Below, in pieces: positions 10,275 through 18,706 of a stretch of DNA of 64,000 nucleotides; the stretch's first letter is position 1; the number at the start of each line of letters is the position of its first letter. This DNA comes from a virus. The notes beneath the pieces were generated by a model. It had not been told where the DNA came from. It searched no databases and worked only from the letters and a program-made list of their open reading frames with translations. The stretch covers positions 56,169-120,168 of the IMG/VR virus record IMGVR_UViG_3300044846_005371. One strand, written 5' to 3'. A program made the translations under genes and the position numbers.

Positions 10275-10961
10275 ATGAGCATTTTAAAATTCAATCAGTA
10301 TTTGATACTTGAGAAAGGAACAGACTCCTGTCCAATTGCAACTCAAAATTTGGAAGTAAATACCAAAAATAGAGATGCTTCAATCAAAGCCGACTATATT
10401 CAGTATGGTCCTTTGAATCTTTCTGATGAAAAGTATTGGGAAGATTTAGCAGAACATTGGAAGACTACTCCAGACGTTGCTAAAAATTCTAATTGCGGAA
10501 ACTGCGTAGCTTTTGATATTTCTCCAAGGATGGAAGAATGTATGCCTGGCGAAGTTTCAGATCCTCAAGGAAGACTCGGTTACTGTTGGATGCATCACTT
10601 TAAATGTCATTCCGCTCGTACTTGTAGAACATGGGCAGCTGGCGGACCTATTGTAAAAGATTCAGTTTCCGCAGATTGGCAATCAAAGAGTGGAGAAAAG
10701 ATAGAAGAAAAGCGTAAAACTAAAAACTCTCCTGACTGGCATGATTCAGATGCTCCTGATGCAAATGGCAAGTTTAAAACGCTAGGCGTTAAAGCTCTTG
10801 CAAAGTGGTTAATTCGTACTAGAAATGGAGACATGCGAAAGATCACAGGAAGCTTGAACCAGCAAATAGTTTTTAATAGAAATGACAACCCAACATATGC
10901 TAAAAAAATGGAAAGCGTTAGAGAAGAAGTGAAGAGGCTATTGAAAAAAAATAAAAAGTAA
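10275..10961 (+). CDS. Cys-rich protein with capsid-targeting-like N-terminus
   Basis: The protein has 228 residues. The N-terminus (MSILKFNQYLILEKG) fits the shared F-x-x-[FY]-x-x-[LI]-x-E motif. Residues 74-117 contain six cysteines (C74, C77, C89, C104, C111, C117) in a CGNC ... GYCWMHHFKC ... C arrangement followed by WAAGGP. I have the impression of similar blocks in marine T4-like phage proteins, without a known function. The second half is basic and hydrophilic. Metal or Fe-S binding is plausible but not shown. The stop overlaps the next start (TAATG). Confidence 0.55.
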   Translation: MSILKFNQYLILEKGTDSCPIATQNLEVNTKNRDASIKADYIQYGPLNLSDEKYWEDLAEHWKTTPDVAKNSNCGNCVAFDISPRMEECMPGEVSDPQGRLGYCWMHHFKCHSARTCRTWAAGGPIVKDSVSADWQSKSGEKIEEKRKTKNSPDWHDSDAPDANGKFKTLGVKALAKWLIRTRNGDMRKITGSLNQQIVFNRNDNPTYAKKMESVREEVKRLLKKNKK

Positions 10962-11434
10962 TGATACTAAATTTTAAAGAGTTTTGTCTGCTTGAAGCTA
11001 AGTCTAAATCAAATAACCCAGCTCAATATAAAGCTCCGGAAGGAAGTGCTCGTGACAAGAAATTAGATAAAGCTAAGGAGCTTCTCAAGAGAGGAAATAA
11101 GGAAGAAGCTTACGCCCTTAGAGATGAAATGGAAGCAAGAGTTAGAAAGAATCCTAATTGGAAAAACACTCCTAGAAAAGATTCAAAGGTGAACGAGGCT
11201 TCTAAAAAAAGTGGCAGAAACTTAAGTAAGGAAACGTTAGCTAAGATCCGAGCAGTTGCTAAGAAGAAAGGATACTCCTTTGCTGATCTTAAACGTGAAT
11301 ATGTTAAAGGATTGGGAGCATACTACTCATCTGGTTCCAGACCAGGCATGACTGCACATCAGTGGGCAATGGCTAGAGTAAATGCAGCAAGTCCAAGTAA
11401 ATCATGGGCAAACGTAAAAAAAGTAGGTAAATGA
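10961..11434 (+). CDS. DUF5824-like basic protein with capsid-targeting-like N-terminus
   Basis: The protein has 157 residues. MILNFKEFCLLEA closely matches the T4 internal-protein signal MKTYQEFIAEA, with predicted cleavage after LLE. The C-terminal half (about 80-150) contains LSKETLAKIRAVAKKKG, then KGLGAYYSSGSRPG and HQWAMARVN, a pattern I recognise as DUF5824, found in phages and large viruses. The protein is very Lys-rich, consistent with a DNA-binding internal protein. The next gene overlaps by 4 nt (ATGA). Function unknown. Confidence 0.65.
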   Translation: MILNFKEFCLLEAKSKSNNPAQYKAPEGSARDKKLDKAKELLKRGNKEEAYALRDEMEARVRKNPNWKNTPRKDSKVNEASKKSGRNLSKETLAKIRAVAKKKGYSFADLKREYVKGLGAYYSSGSRPGMTAHQWAMARVNAASPSKSWANVKKVGK

Positions 11435-11796
11435 GCGAAATTTACGCGTATTCAAATGGAAAAATAGTGATCAAGAAAAGTTCTATTCATGGAATAGGAG
11501 TGTTTGCAAAAGAAGACATTTCAAATGGAGAATTAATAGAAGTATGCACTTCATTAGATTTAGATAGATGCAATAGAGCTACTCTAACTGAATATGCATT
11601 TGAAAGGCCATCAGATGGTCCAGTCAAAAGATTAGTCATATTATTAGGATATGGAAGTTTGTATAATCATTCAGAAGATAACAATGTAGATTTTACAATA
11701 AATTCAGATTCCAAACGATTCACATTCTTTGCAACTAAAGACATATCTGCTGGTTCTGAATTAACGATAAATTACCAAAAAAATAAAAATACATGA
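11431..11796 (+). CDS. SET-domain protein (putative protein lysine methyltransferase)
   Basis: The protein has 121 residues, essentially one minimal SET domain. Visible hallmarks are IHGIGVFAKEDISNGELIE (the G-x-G-V/F-A strand), GYGSLYNHSEDNNVDF (the NHS...N cofactor and pseudoknot motif) and ISAGSELTINY (with the catalytic-type Tyr). SET enzymes transfer methyl groups from S-adenosylmethionine to protein lysines. There are no pre-SET or post-SET cysteines. It overlaps its neighbours by 4 nt on both sides, so it belongs to the late operon. The target is unknown: it could be a host factor, a DNA-binding internal protein or a virion protein. Confidence 0.8.
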   Translation: MSEIYAYSNGKIVIKKSSIHGIGVFAKEDISNGELIEVCTSLDLDRCNRATLTEYAFERPSDGPVKRLVILLGYGSLYNHSEDNNVDFTINSDSKRFTFFATKDISAGSELTINYQKNKNT

Positions 11797-12344
11797 TATT
11801 AAACGCAAGGCAAAACGGTTTTGTATTTTTCTTTCCACCTGACTATTTTTCAGATGCAGTAAAGGAGAAATATAAAAAGTATTATCAAAGTTTAGTTCTT
11901 CCATATGACACAATAGAAGACTTTATGTCATCTACTATTCAGTCAATTGAATTTCCAGGCTGGGCAATTACACCAGTCGCTCAAACAAGAACTCTGGGAA
12001 AAAGACAAGAATATAAATCTTCAGTTCAAGTGGTAGATACTTTCACAAGAAAGTTTACTCTTACTTTTAAGATGACTGATTCATACTTGAATTACTTCAT
12101 ATTTTTAGATAATGCTTTAAATTTCTTAGACTTCTCAAATAAGAAACAAACGTTCTCACCAATGAGTCTTTCTATGTTGAATAATGAAGGATATTTGGTG
12201 TCGACTCTAGTATTTAAGGAGCCTTTGCTGATCTCTCAAGATAGCGTAAAATTAAGCTATAGTGCAGCTGCTCCAGATTTCAAAACATTCACAGCAACTT
12301 ATCAGTATTTCGATTTCAGCATCGATACTACCTTTAATGATTAA
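11793..12344 (+). CDS. Small virion protein, possibly tail-tube-like
   Basis: The protein has 183 residues, mainly beta. The central segment (about 45-130) reads IQSIEFPGWAI, QVVDTFTRKFTLTFKM and YLNYFIFLDNALNFL, a strand-strand-helix order reminiscent of tail tube-like folds (gp19, gp48/gp54 group). It is the last gene of the + strand late operon and faces the sheath gene across a shared terminator. Tail association is inferred; it could also be a baseplate component. Confidence 0.45.
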   Translation: MILNARQNGFVFFFPPDYFSDAVKEKYKKYYQSLVLPYDTIEDFMSSTIQSIEFPGWAITPVAQTRTLGKRQEYKSSVQVVDTFTRKFTLTFKMTDSYLNYFIFLDNALNFLDFSNKKQTFSPMSLSMLNNEGYLVSTLVFKEPLLISQDSVKLSYSAAAPDFKTFTATYQYFDFSIDTTFND

Positions 12345-12362
12345 TACTAAACTTAATTCAAT

Positions 12363-12389
12363 AAAAAAGGGACCAAATGGTCCCTTTTT
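12363..12389. terminator. Bidirectional hairpin terminator
   Basis: Six A, a GGGACCA / TGGTCCC stem with an AA loop, then five T. It lies between convergent genes ending at 12344 (+) and 12408 (-) and can act in both directions. Confidence 0.9.
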
Positions 12390-12407
12390 AGTTTTATTAG
12401 CTTCTTA

Positions 12408-15377
12408 TTAGAAGCTTGGAATAAATCCAGTAGAATCTGAACTTAATTGTCCACCTACTTTAGTAATAGTAATTCTATTAATAAACTTATGAATACCTCT
12501 TGGGAAATCTACTCGGATATCCATAATTGCAGTATTTGCTGAGATAACTTCATTAGTGTTGTTTGACTTGTCAAATATTACTTTATATGAAGTTAAACCT
12601 TCTGCTCTAACTACTGCATCTAAGTAGTTTTCAACAATTGTCTTAACTCTCAATCTTGTGATTTCATCGTTGAAATCGAACAAGAAGTTAAACATGATTC
12701 TCTCAATGTCTCTTTCGATAGTTGATAAGTTATCACGAACGTGAGCATTGTTCAACGCTGAATTGATTCTTTGATATGCAGTATTATTACTGAAGATCAA
12801 TGTTCCAAATCCTCTACGACGAACCAATAAGTTGTAACCAACTGGCTCCAAGTAAGCGCGATCCTCGTCAGTTAAGTTATATTCTAAACCTACAATCTCT
12901 GGATCAGTTACATTTCCTCGTTTTGCTCCAGCAGTAATCAAGAATGGAGTACCATTTTTGAATTTTCTAACATATGTATTAGAAACATATGCTGCTGGTG
13001 GAACTGAAATCGTCTTATTTCCCTCAGTGATCAATAGGTTTGGGAAGAAATAAGTTGAGTATGAGCTTAGTGGAACTCCATTAACGTCTTCTTCAGCAAA
13101 AGCAAATGTGAAGCTTGGATTAAGATCTAAATCTCCACCTTGTGCAATCAATCTAGTTGAAACCATCTTATTTGTTGAATCAATAAAGCTAGGATCAGTA
13201 GACTTCTCAAATTGCTCAATTGATGGAGCATTTAAGATTGCCATAGCTTGTCCATGAAGAGCAGCTATTTTTGCTAAGTAGTATTTAGAACTAGATGAAA
13301 CGTCACCAGCGTAAGAGTCAACTACATATCTAAAGTCAACTGCTTCGCCTGAAGCAAGTGCTTGTGGAATTGAAGTATCGTCCCATAAGAATTGTAAAAT
13401 AGTTTTTTGGCGTGAAGAACTTCCATTAGGCAAGTTAGCATCACGAATTACAAATCCTTTTAAGTATTGACCTTTGTATGTGTCTGCAAAGTTTTGGATT
13501 CCCTTTTGAACATATAATAAGTTCCCAGCAACATTCAATCCAACTACGTTCTCATTCATTGGAGTCATAGTAGTTATTACATACTTAACAAAACCAGTAG
13601 AAGGAGTTGAAGAAACAATTGAAATAATTTTTAAGAATCTAGTTCTTCCATCTAAAGTTTGAGCTTTAATGTAATGGTTTACTTTTATAAATTCATCAAT
13701 TATCTCTTTTTGTGCAGCATTTGCAGTATCAATAGTCAACTCTAATTTGTTTGGCTGAAGTACTACATATTCCTCAAAGAAATTAGTATCTGTCAAATCA
13801 AATTCATAAGCAAAAGTTTTACCAGATTGCATTGCAATTTCAATAAACTTACCTACATCTGTTGTAAATGTAGGATCTACTTGTGTAGTTAAACCAATAT
13901 TTGAGTATACTGTTATTTTAGCATAACTTAATCCAGTATCTGTCAGGAAACCTCCTTGTGTTTTAATGTAATTGTCATCACCGTCACCTGAAATAATATC
14001 TCCTGTTTTTACAAATCCCTTTGTATACATTTCATATAGCTTACTTCCTTCAATCGCTATAATGTAATTAGTATTAGCAGTAAGGTTGTTTGTTATAAAA
14101 GTTTCTCCGCTTGCTCCTGATGCAAGTATATTTGCCAAAGTTTCTTCCTCTACTTTGAATACTAAATTAGTATCAGCAGGCTTAGTATAACTGATAACAT
14201 CGATCAATGCAACAGGCGCTTTTTCAACAGGCGATCCGTCTGGTCCAGTAGATCCTCCGTCATCTGCAGAAAAAGTAGATGGAGAACCAGCAGTACCTAA
14301 TTCCATTTCAGATACTCCATATCCAGCTAAGTCTATTCTGTGTGTTAAGATGTTGTCATCTGCAAAAGTATCTTCAGTTAAATCAACTTTTTCTAGTTTA
14401 CTTGCGTCTAATGCACACATGATTCCAGTAGTTGGGAACAGTCTATTTACTACACGATCGATAGATACAGTGGAGCCACCCTGATCCTTAAATTCTGGGA
14501 TCAAACATCCAATTGCTCTGCTAATTACTTTAACTTCTCTTAATGAAAAGAAATCGTTCATCTTAGCTGCTTTTAAACCAGATGCATCAAAATAGTTAGC
14601 ATAAATAGGATCAGTTGCTAATCTTAGATTATTTGACCAATCTCCGCTTACTACTATAACTTCAACGAAATAATCAGAGATTAGATCATCTTCGTGAACA
14701 AAATTAGGAAAATCGATAGGATTTCCGCCGCCGATAGTATTATACCATTCTTTTGCAGTTACGTCATATCCTTTAATATCAGATCTCTTAACCCAAATAG
14801 TAACGTTATTCTTTCCAGTATTAACAAATGAAAGAATCTTATTAGATGGACCGTTAACCTCTCCTAACGATTCAGGAGCAGTTATAAAATCATCACCTAA
14901 TGCTAAGTTCTTACTTCTATTTAGCTGATCCGCACTTGCTGCCCAAAAAGTTCTCTTATTGAAGAATTCAACAATTGGGAAAGTTTCAGTTGTGTCAGGA
15001 TTGTTAGTAGCTGCTTCAGTATTAAATGTTGTGAAGTTCGCCTGATCTTCATTTGTAGTAGGATCAAGATAATCAACATCAGTGTCAAAAGGAAGCACAT
15101 TAAGAGCAAATACCGGTCCCTCTCTCAGGGCAACCTCGATTGTTCTATGGAAGTAACTTCCAGCTTTTTCTAATTTTGGATCATTATCTCCAAATACTGC
15201 TCTTAATGTTCTAACATCATTTATTAAAACAACAGTATTAAAAGGTCCAACTTTGCTGGACCCAACCACCAATCTACCAGTAGCAAGCGGCAATGCAACG
15301 TTCTCGCTAGCATCTACCTCAACAGTATACACGCCACTGGCCTTATAGTTGTTTAGATTAATGAGTCTATCGGCCAT
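12408..15377 (-). CDS. gp18: Contractile tail sheath protein
   Basis: The protein has 989 residues, larger than T4 gp18 (659), with the extra length in the middle. The N-terminus (NNYKASGVYTVEVDAS, GRLVVGSSKVGPFNTVVLINDVRTLRAVFG) is the typical sheath start. The C-terminal third has the conserved sheath core: FRYVVDSY, AAYVSNTYVRKF, NLLVRRRGFGTLIFSNNTAY, an RDNLSTIERDIERIM helix and a final FINRITITKVGG strand. It has its own late promoter element at 15388-15405. The protein would polymerise around the tail tube and contract during infection. Confidence 0.92.
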   Translation of the reverse strand: MADRLINLNNYKASGVYTVEVDASENVALPLATGRLVVGSSKVGPFNTVVLINDVRTLRAVFGDNDPKLEKAGSYFHRTIEVALREGPVFALNVLPFDTDVDYLDPTTNEDQANFTTFNTEAATNNPDTTETFPIVEFFNKRTFWAASADQLNRSKNLALGDDFITAPESLGEVNGPSNKILSFVNTGKNNVTIWVKRSDIKGYDVTAKEWYNTIGGGNPIDFPNFVHEDDLISDYFVEVIVVSGDWSNNLRLATDPIYANYFDASGLKAAKMNDFFSLREVKVISRAIGCLIPEFKDQGGSTVSIDRVVNRLFPTTGIMCALDASKLEKVDLTEDTFADDNILTHRIDLAGYGVSEMELGTAGSPSTFSADDGGSTGPDGSPVEKAPVALIDVISYTKPADTNLVFKVEEETLANILASGASGETFITNNLTANTNYIIAIEGSKLYEMYTKGFVKTGDIISGDGDDNYIKTQGGFLTDTGLSYAKITVYSNIGLTTQVDPTFTTDVGKFIEIAMQSGKTFAYEFDLTDTNFFEEYVVLQPNKLELTIDTANAAQKEIIDEFIKVNHYIKAQTLDGRTRFLKIISIVSSTPSTGFVKYVITTMTPMNENVVGLNVAGNLLYVQKGIQNFADTYKGQYLKGFVIRDANLPNGSSSRQKTILQFLWDDTSIPQALASGEAVDFRYVVDSYAGDVSSSSKYYLAKIAALHGQAMAILNAPSIEQFEKSTDPSFIDSTNKMVSTRLIAQGGDLDLNPSFTFAFAEEDVNGVPLSSYSTYFFPNLLITEGNKTISVPPAAYVSNTYVRKFKNGTPFLITAGAKRGNVTDPEIVGLEYNLTDEDRAYLEPVGYNLLVRRRGFGTLIFSNNTAYQRINSALNNAHVRDNLSTIERDIERIMFNFLFDFNDEITRLRVKTIVENYLDAVVRAEGLTSYKVIFDKSNNTNEVISANTAIMDIRVDFPRGIHKFINRITITKVGGQLSSDSTGFIPSF

Positions 15378-15387
15378 ATTTGTTCAA

Positions 15388-15405
15388 TTTTTTTATTATT
15401 TATTC
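15388..15405 (-). promoter_or_regulatory. Late promoter-like element for the sheath gene
   Basis: Minus-strand GAATAAATAATAAAAAAA, about 11-28 nt before the sheath ATG. Confidence 0.75.
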
Positions 15406-15463
15406 GAAATTACTAACAGGAAAGCTAAAAAATCTAAAAATAGAGATCCTTGAGTATTTATTC

Positions 15464-15473
15464 AGTATAAGAC
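15464..15473 (+). promoter_or_regulatory. GTATAAGA-type promoter element
   Basis: AGTATAAGAC lies about 15 nt before the GTG start of the dUTPase gene and matches elements at 15988, 43912 and 62615. Probably an early or middle promoter. Confidence 0.5.
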
Positions 15474-15487
15474 CTGAAACGATTATT

Positions 15488-15976
15488 GTGAAAATACTCA
15501 AGACTCGAAATGTTAGAACTCCTGAAAGAGGAACTAGCTATGCTGCAGGAATAGATTTCTTTGTTCCATATGAAGAAGATTTTTATATTGTTAATTCAAC
15601 TACTGGGGAAGTTAAAAAAGGCGGAAAAGAGCTTATTTTACTTCCTGGAGAATCTGCTCTCATTCCATCCGGTATAAAAGCATGCCTTCCTGAAGGATAC
15701 GCTCTAGTTGCTTTTAATAAATCAGGCGTTTGTACTAAAAGGTCAATAACTGTTGGTGCAGAAGTAGTTGATGAGGACTATATGGGTGAAATTCACTTGC
15801 ATGTTATAAATTCAGGCATGCATTCTACTCAAATTCATCCTGGAGATAAATTAATCCAGTTCATGTTAATCAAACAGAACTACTTAGATGTAGAAACTGT
15901 TGAAACTGAGTTTGAATTATGGAGAGATAAGAAATCTGATCGTGGCGAGGGAGGTTTCGGCTCAACTGGAAACTAA
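15488..15976 (+). CDS. dut: dUTP diphosphatase (dUTPase)
   Basis: Hydrolyses dUTP to dUMP, keeping uracil out of DNA and feeding dTMP synthesis. The frame is open upstream to 15380, but similarity starts at KILKTRNVRTPERG. A GTG at 15488 sits just behind a promoter-like element and gives 162 residues, the normal size. All five motifs are visible: AAGIDFFVP, NKSGV (normally RSG), VGAEVVDEDYMGEI with the catalytic-type Asp, GDKLIQFMLI, and the C-terminal DRGEGGFGSTG that closes over the nucleotide. It opens the + strand nucleotide/replication block. Confidence 0.92.
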   Translation: MKILKTRNVRTPERGTSYAAGIDFFVPYEEDFYIVNSTTGEVKKGGKELILLPGESALIPSGIKACLPEGYALVAFNKSGVCTKRSITVGAEVVDEDYMGEIHLHVINSGMHSTQIHPGDKLIQFMLIKQNYLDVETVETEFELWRDKKSDRGEGGFGSTGN

Positions 15977-15987
15977 TAAAAATAATC

Positions 15988-16000
15988 TTGTATAAGATAA
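15988..16000 (+). promoter_or_regulatory. GTATAAGA-type promoter element
   Basis: TTGTATAAGATAA lies immediately before the ATG at 16002, upstream of the polymerase operon. Confidence 0.5.
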
Positions 16001-16001
16001 C

Positions 16002-16253
16002 ATGACAAAAATTATTGAAAACGATTTTACTGGAGGTCAAGGTGCAATGCCTCAGCAACCCCAGATCAATCCGGCAGATTTGCCATATATTGAATGCGAA
16101 TCATGTGGACACAAAGTCTTTGAAGAAAAGATGATGATAAAAAAAGTATCTAAGTTATTGACAGGCAATCCAACTGACTCAATTATGCCAGTTCCAGTTA
16201 TTGCTTGCTCAAAATGCGGACATGTTAACGAACTCTTTATGCCAAAAGTATGA
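16002..16253 (+). CDS. Small zinc-ribbon protein
   Basis: The protein has 83 residues with two Cys pairs, CESCGH and CSKCGH, about 36 residues apart, forming a probable zinc ribbon. The N-terminus is Gln/Pro-rich and disordered. It overlaps the polymerase start by 4 nt (ATGA), so the two are co-expressed. A DNA- or polymerase-binding role is a guess from that coupling. Confidence 0.7.
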   Translation: MTKIIENDFTGGQGAMPQQPQINPADLPYIECESCGHKVFEEKMMIKKVSKLLTGNPTDSIMPVPVIACSKCGHVNELFMPKV

Positions 16254-17674
16254 TAGTTGGTTCAGAAGTATTAAATGATAGCAATGAGCTACTAATCTCA
16301 TATTATGGAAGTGATGGCAAGATATCGTACATCCGAAAGAGACTTCACGATCATGAAATGTTTAACTGGGTAGAATCGTCAGTTCCCTCAGCTATTAAAG
16401 CATGGAATGGTAAATCGTTAAAGAAGGCAAACTCTAATGGTCGATATATGTCTCAATTTAGAATTCAGGAATTGATCAAAGAGAAATTAACCCCTGAAGA
16501 AATTGAAGCTATCTACTCATTTGATAACTTGCCAAAGAAACACTACTTAGATATCGAGATCAAGCTACTTGATGAATCTTTTCCAGATCCTGAGAGAGCT
16601 AGAATGCCAGTAGGTTTAGTATCATTCTGTAATGAGGATGATGTCACATACGTACTTTCAATGATGAATAATGAAGAGCAACCGAATGGTTTATCTGAAG
16701 AGGACATCAAGCGAATGGAAAACGATGTGAAAGAATACTTTAAAGGAATTGTTCCATTAAAACCTGAGGATGCTAAGTTATTCAATAAGGATTTCAAGAT
16801 AAAGTATGTTTACTTTAACACTGAAGAAGAACTTTTAGAATTTTACTTTCATAAGATTCTTCCAAAGATGTCCTTCATTACTGGTTGGAACGTAACCGAA
16901 TTCGACTGGAAGTACTTAATGAATCGTTGCTCAAATATGAAAGTTGATTCCATGCAAAACATGGTGTCCAGAGCAACTTTCTCAAAAGTAAAGATTCCAA
17001 CTCACATGGGAATACTTGACTATATGCAAGTATTTGAGAAACTAAAGCCATATAAAGTTGTTGAAAACTACAAGCTTGATTACATCGCAAGTATAGTTTT
17101 AAATGCAACTAAATTGAAGCATGATTATGCAACCATGTTTGAGTTTCAAAAGGATCTTTATCTCTTTACAATGTATAACGTAATTGACGTTATCCTCGTT
17201 AAATTGATTGAAGAAAAGCTATCAATTCTTGATGTTGCATTCTCAATTGCAAATGTTGCGCAAGTTGAAGTAAACAAAGTATTTAGTCCAGTTTACATTG
17301 CTGAACTATTGATGTGTCGTGAATTCTTGAATAAGAATCTTAGGATGCCGAAACCTGAATGGGGACAATCTAATGATGTTGATGCAACATATGAAGGCGC
17401 ATACGTAAAGAAACCAAACCCAGGTCACTATAGTTACGTAGCATGTTATGACTTCTCATCAATGTATCCTAACATTCAAATACAATTCAATATTTCTCCA
17501 GATACCTATCTTGGGAAAGCAGATGAAGTTAAGAGAAAGGGTGGAGAGATAACTACTCGAAACAATACTTTATTTAGAAGTGATACTGACTCAGCAGCTC
17601 GAACCATCTTAACAAAACTATACAACGAACGTATATCAACTCAAGGAGAAATTAAAAAGTTAAAAAATAAGTAA
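16250..17674 (+). CDS. gp43A: DNA polymerase family B, N-terminal part (split gp43)
   Basis: The protein has 474 residues and resembles the first half of T4 gp43 (898 aa). The proofreading exonuclease is complete: Exo I D101-I-E103, Exo II in GWNVTEFDWKYLMNR, Exo III in YNVIDVILVK. The palm begins with motif A (YDFSSMYPNI, catalytic-type D401) and the gene stops about 70 residues later at TKLYNERISTQGEIKKLKNK. Motif B (fingers) and motif C (the DTD catalytic site) are absent, and the next frame is unrelated. Polymerisation therefore needs a separate C-terminal polypeptide encoded outside this window. Split gene 43 is known from some Aeromonas T4-like phages. Confidence 0.88.
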   Translation: MIVGSEVLNDSNELLISYYGSDGKISYIRKRLHDHEMFNWVESSVPSAIKAWNGKSLKKANSNGRYMSQFRIQELIKEKLTPEEIEAIYSFDNLPKKHYLDIEIKLLDESFPDPERARMPVGLVSFCNEDDVTYVLSMMNNEEQPNGLSEEDIKRMENDVKEYFKGIVPLKPEDAKLFNKDFKIKYVYFNTEEELLEFYFHKILPKMSFITGWNVTEFDWKYLMNRCSNMKVDSMQNMVSRATFSKVKIPTHMGILDYMQVFEKLKPYKVVENYKLDYIASIVLNATKLKHDYATMFEFQKDLYLFTMYNVIDVILVKLIEEKLSILDVAFSIANVAQVEVNKVFSPVYIAELLMCREFLNKNLRMPKPEWGQSNDVDATYEGAYVKKPNPGHYSYVACYDFSSMYPNIQIQFNISPDTYLGKADEVKRKGGEITTRNNTLFRSDTDSAARTILTKLYNERISTQGEIKKLKNK

Positions 17675-17675
17675 T

Positions 17676-18008
17676 ATGAATTCAGAATCATTAATCAATT
17701 GGATCGAAGGTTATCTAGATGCTTGTAAAAACAAGCCAACTCATAATCAAATTAAGGAAATCAGAAAGAAGATCGAAGAGTACCGAAAACCTTCAACTAG
17801 TTTTTGGGGTCCTGGAACTACTACAGTACCTAGCCCAATCTATGGATCTGGAACCACTCTGCTAACCGATAGCCCAAGATTTAGCTATAATGAGATTCCT
17901 GTTACTAAAAGTAACGGTGAAGAAGTTCTTCAAAATAATAATTCTGAGATAGATGAGCTTATTGAAAAAGCTAAGCGAGCTACTACCATGGAAGATTTGG
18001 AGCAATAA
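17676..18008 (+). CDS. Unknown protein, 110 aa
   Basis: Begins 2 nt after the polymerase stop. The N-terminal 40 residues look helical (LINWIEGYLDACKNK, IKEIRKKIEEYR), the middle is Thr/Pro/Ser/Gly-rich and probably disordered, and the C-terminus is an acidic helix. It occupies the place where the polymerase C-half would be expected but shares none of its motifs. Family unknown. Confidence 0.6.
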   Translation: MNSESLINWIEGYLDACKNKPTHNQIKEIRKKIEEYRKPSTSFWGPGTTTVPSPIYGSGTTLLTDSPRFSYNEIPVTKSNGEEVLQNNNSEIDELIEKAKRATTMEDLEQ

Positions 18009-18021
18009 AAAATCAAAGAAA

Positions 18022-18684
18022 ATGTACGACGAAAACAAACACATCTCCTTAATGGAGAATTTCAACAGACAGAAGTTTCAATGGATAAAAACCAAGGATC
18101 GTTCTAGACTAGCAAAGGTCGTAACATGCATTGATATTGTTCCAAGTGGTCGTTCCTTTGTTGCAAAATTTGACGACGGTTCAAGTACCGATGTTTCTAG
18201 GATAAGTTCTGATCTTATGATGATTACTGCTGACATGCCAGCTCTTTCTAAAGCTGAGGTAGAATCTATTAATGGTCCAGTCATAACTTCTACTCCTAAA
18301 ACTGGAGAAGGGCCAATCAAACTTCCGCCTGAGCTTCAAAAGGAAGCCGAAGCTATGCGAGCAGAAGCTGCTCTTGCAAATAAACAAGTAGTTTCTACTC
18401 AAATAGTGTCGGAAAATCCTACATTTGCTGGAACAACAGTTTCACATATTGCTAAAGTTACTCCTTCTACTATTTTCTCAGCCTTTAACTCAGAAGAAAC
18501 TCAAATTTCATTGGGAGTTAATATAAAGCTGCCAGAGAAGAAGCTTTTGAAGATGATGTACATGAATGCTGAAAGCAAAGATAAGTTCGTAGAAGATCTT
18601 TCTGAGTTTATTCTAAGTCAAATAAATAAACAAGTAGTATCATCTTCTGTACTTTCTATGCTTATGTCATCTAAGGGAAAATGA
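18022..18684 (+). CDS. Unknown protein, 220 aa
   Basis: The ATG at 18022 after the upstream stop is preferred over a frame start at 17953 that overlaps the previous gene. Residues about 30-70 form a small beta segment (LAKVVTCIDIVPSGRSFVAKFDDGSSTDVSRI) that could be an SH3/Tudor-like barrel. A Pro/Ala/Glu linker and a helical C-terminus follow. Family not recognised. Co-directional with replication genes. Confidence 0.6.
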   Translation: MYDENKHISLMENFNRQKFQWIKTKDRSRLAKVVTCIDIVPSGRSFVAKFDDGSSTDVSRISSDLMMITADMPALSKAEVESINGPVITSTPKTGEGPIKLPPELQKEAEAMRAEAALANKQVVSTQIVSENPTFAGTTVSHIAKVTPSTIFSAFNSEETQISLGVNIKLPEKKLLKMMYMNAESKDKFVEDLSEFILSQINKQVVSSSVLSMLMSSKGK

Positions 18685-18706
18685 TTTACTTAAAATTAAG
18701 TAGACA

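Noticed and set aside
15380-15487. Longer dUTPase starting at 15380
   Set aside because: The extra 36 residues overlap the sheath promoter and show no dUTPase similarity; GTG 15488 gives the family's normal start.
17676-18684. C-terminal half of DNA polymerase directly downstream of the split gene
   Set aside because: Neither of the two following frames contains motif B or the DTD motif C; they are unrelated proteins.
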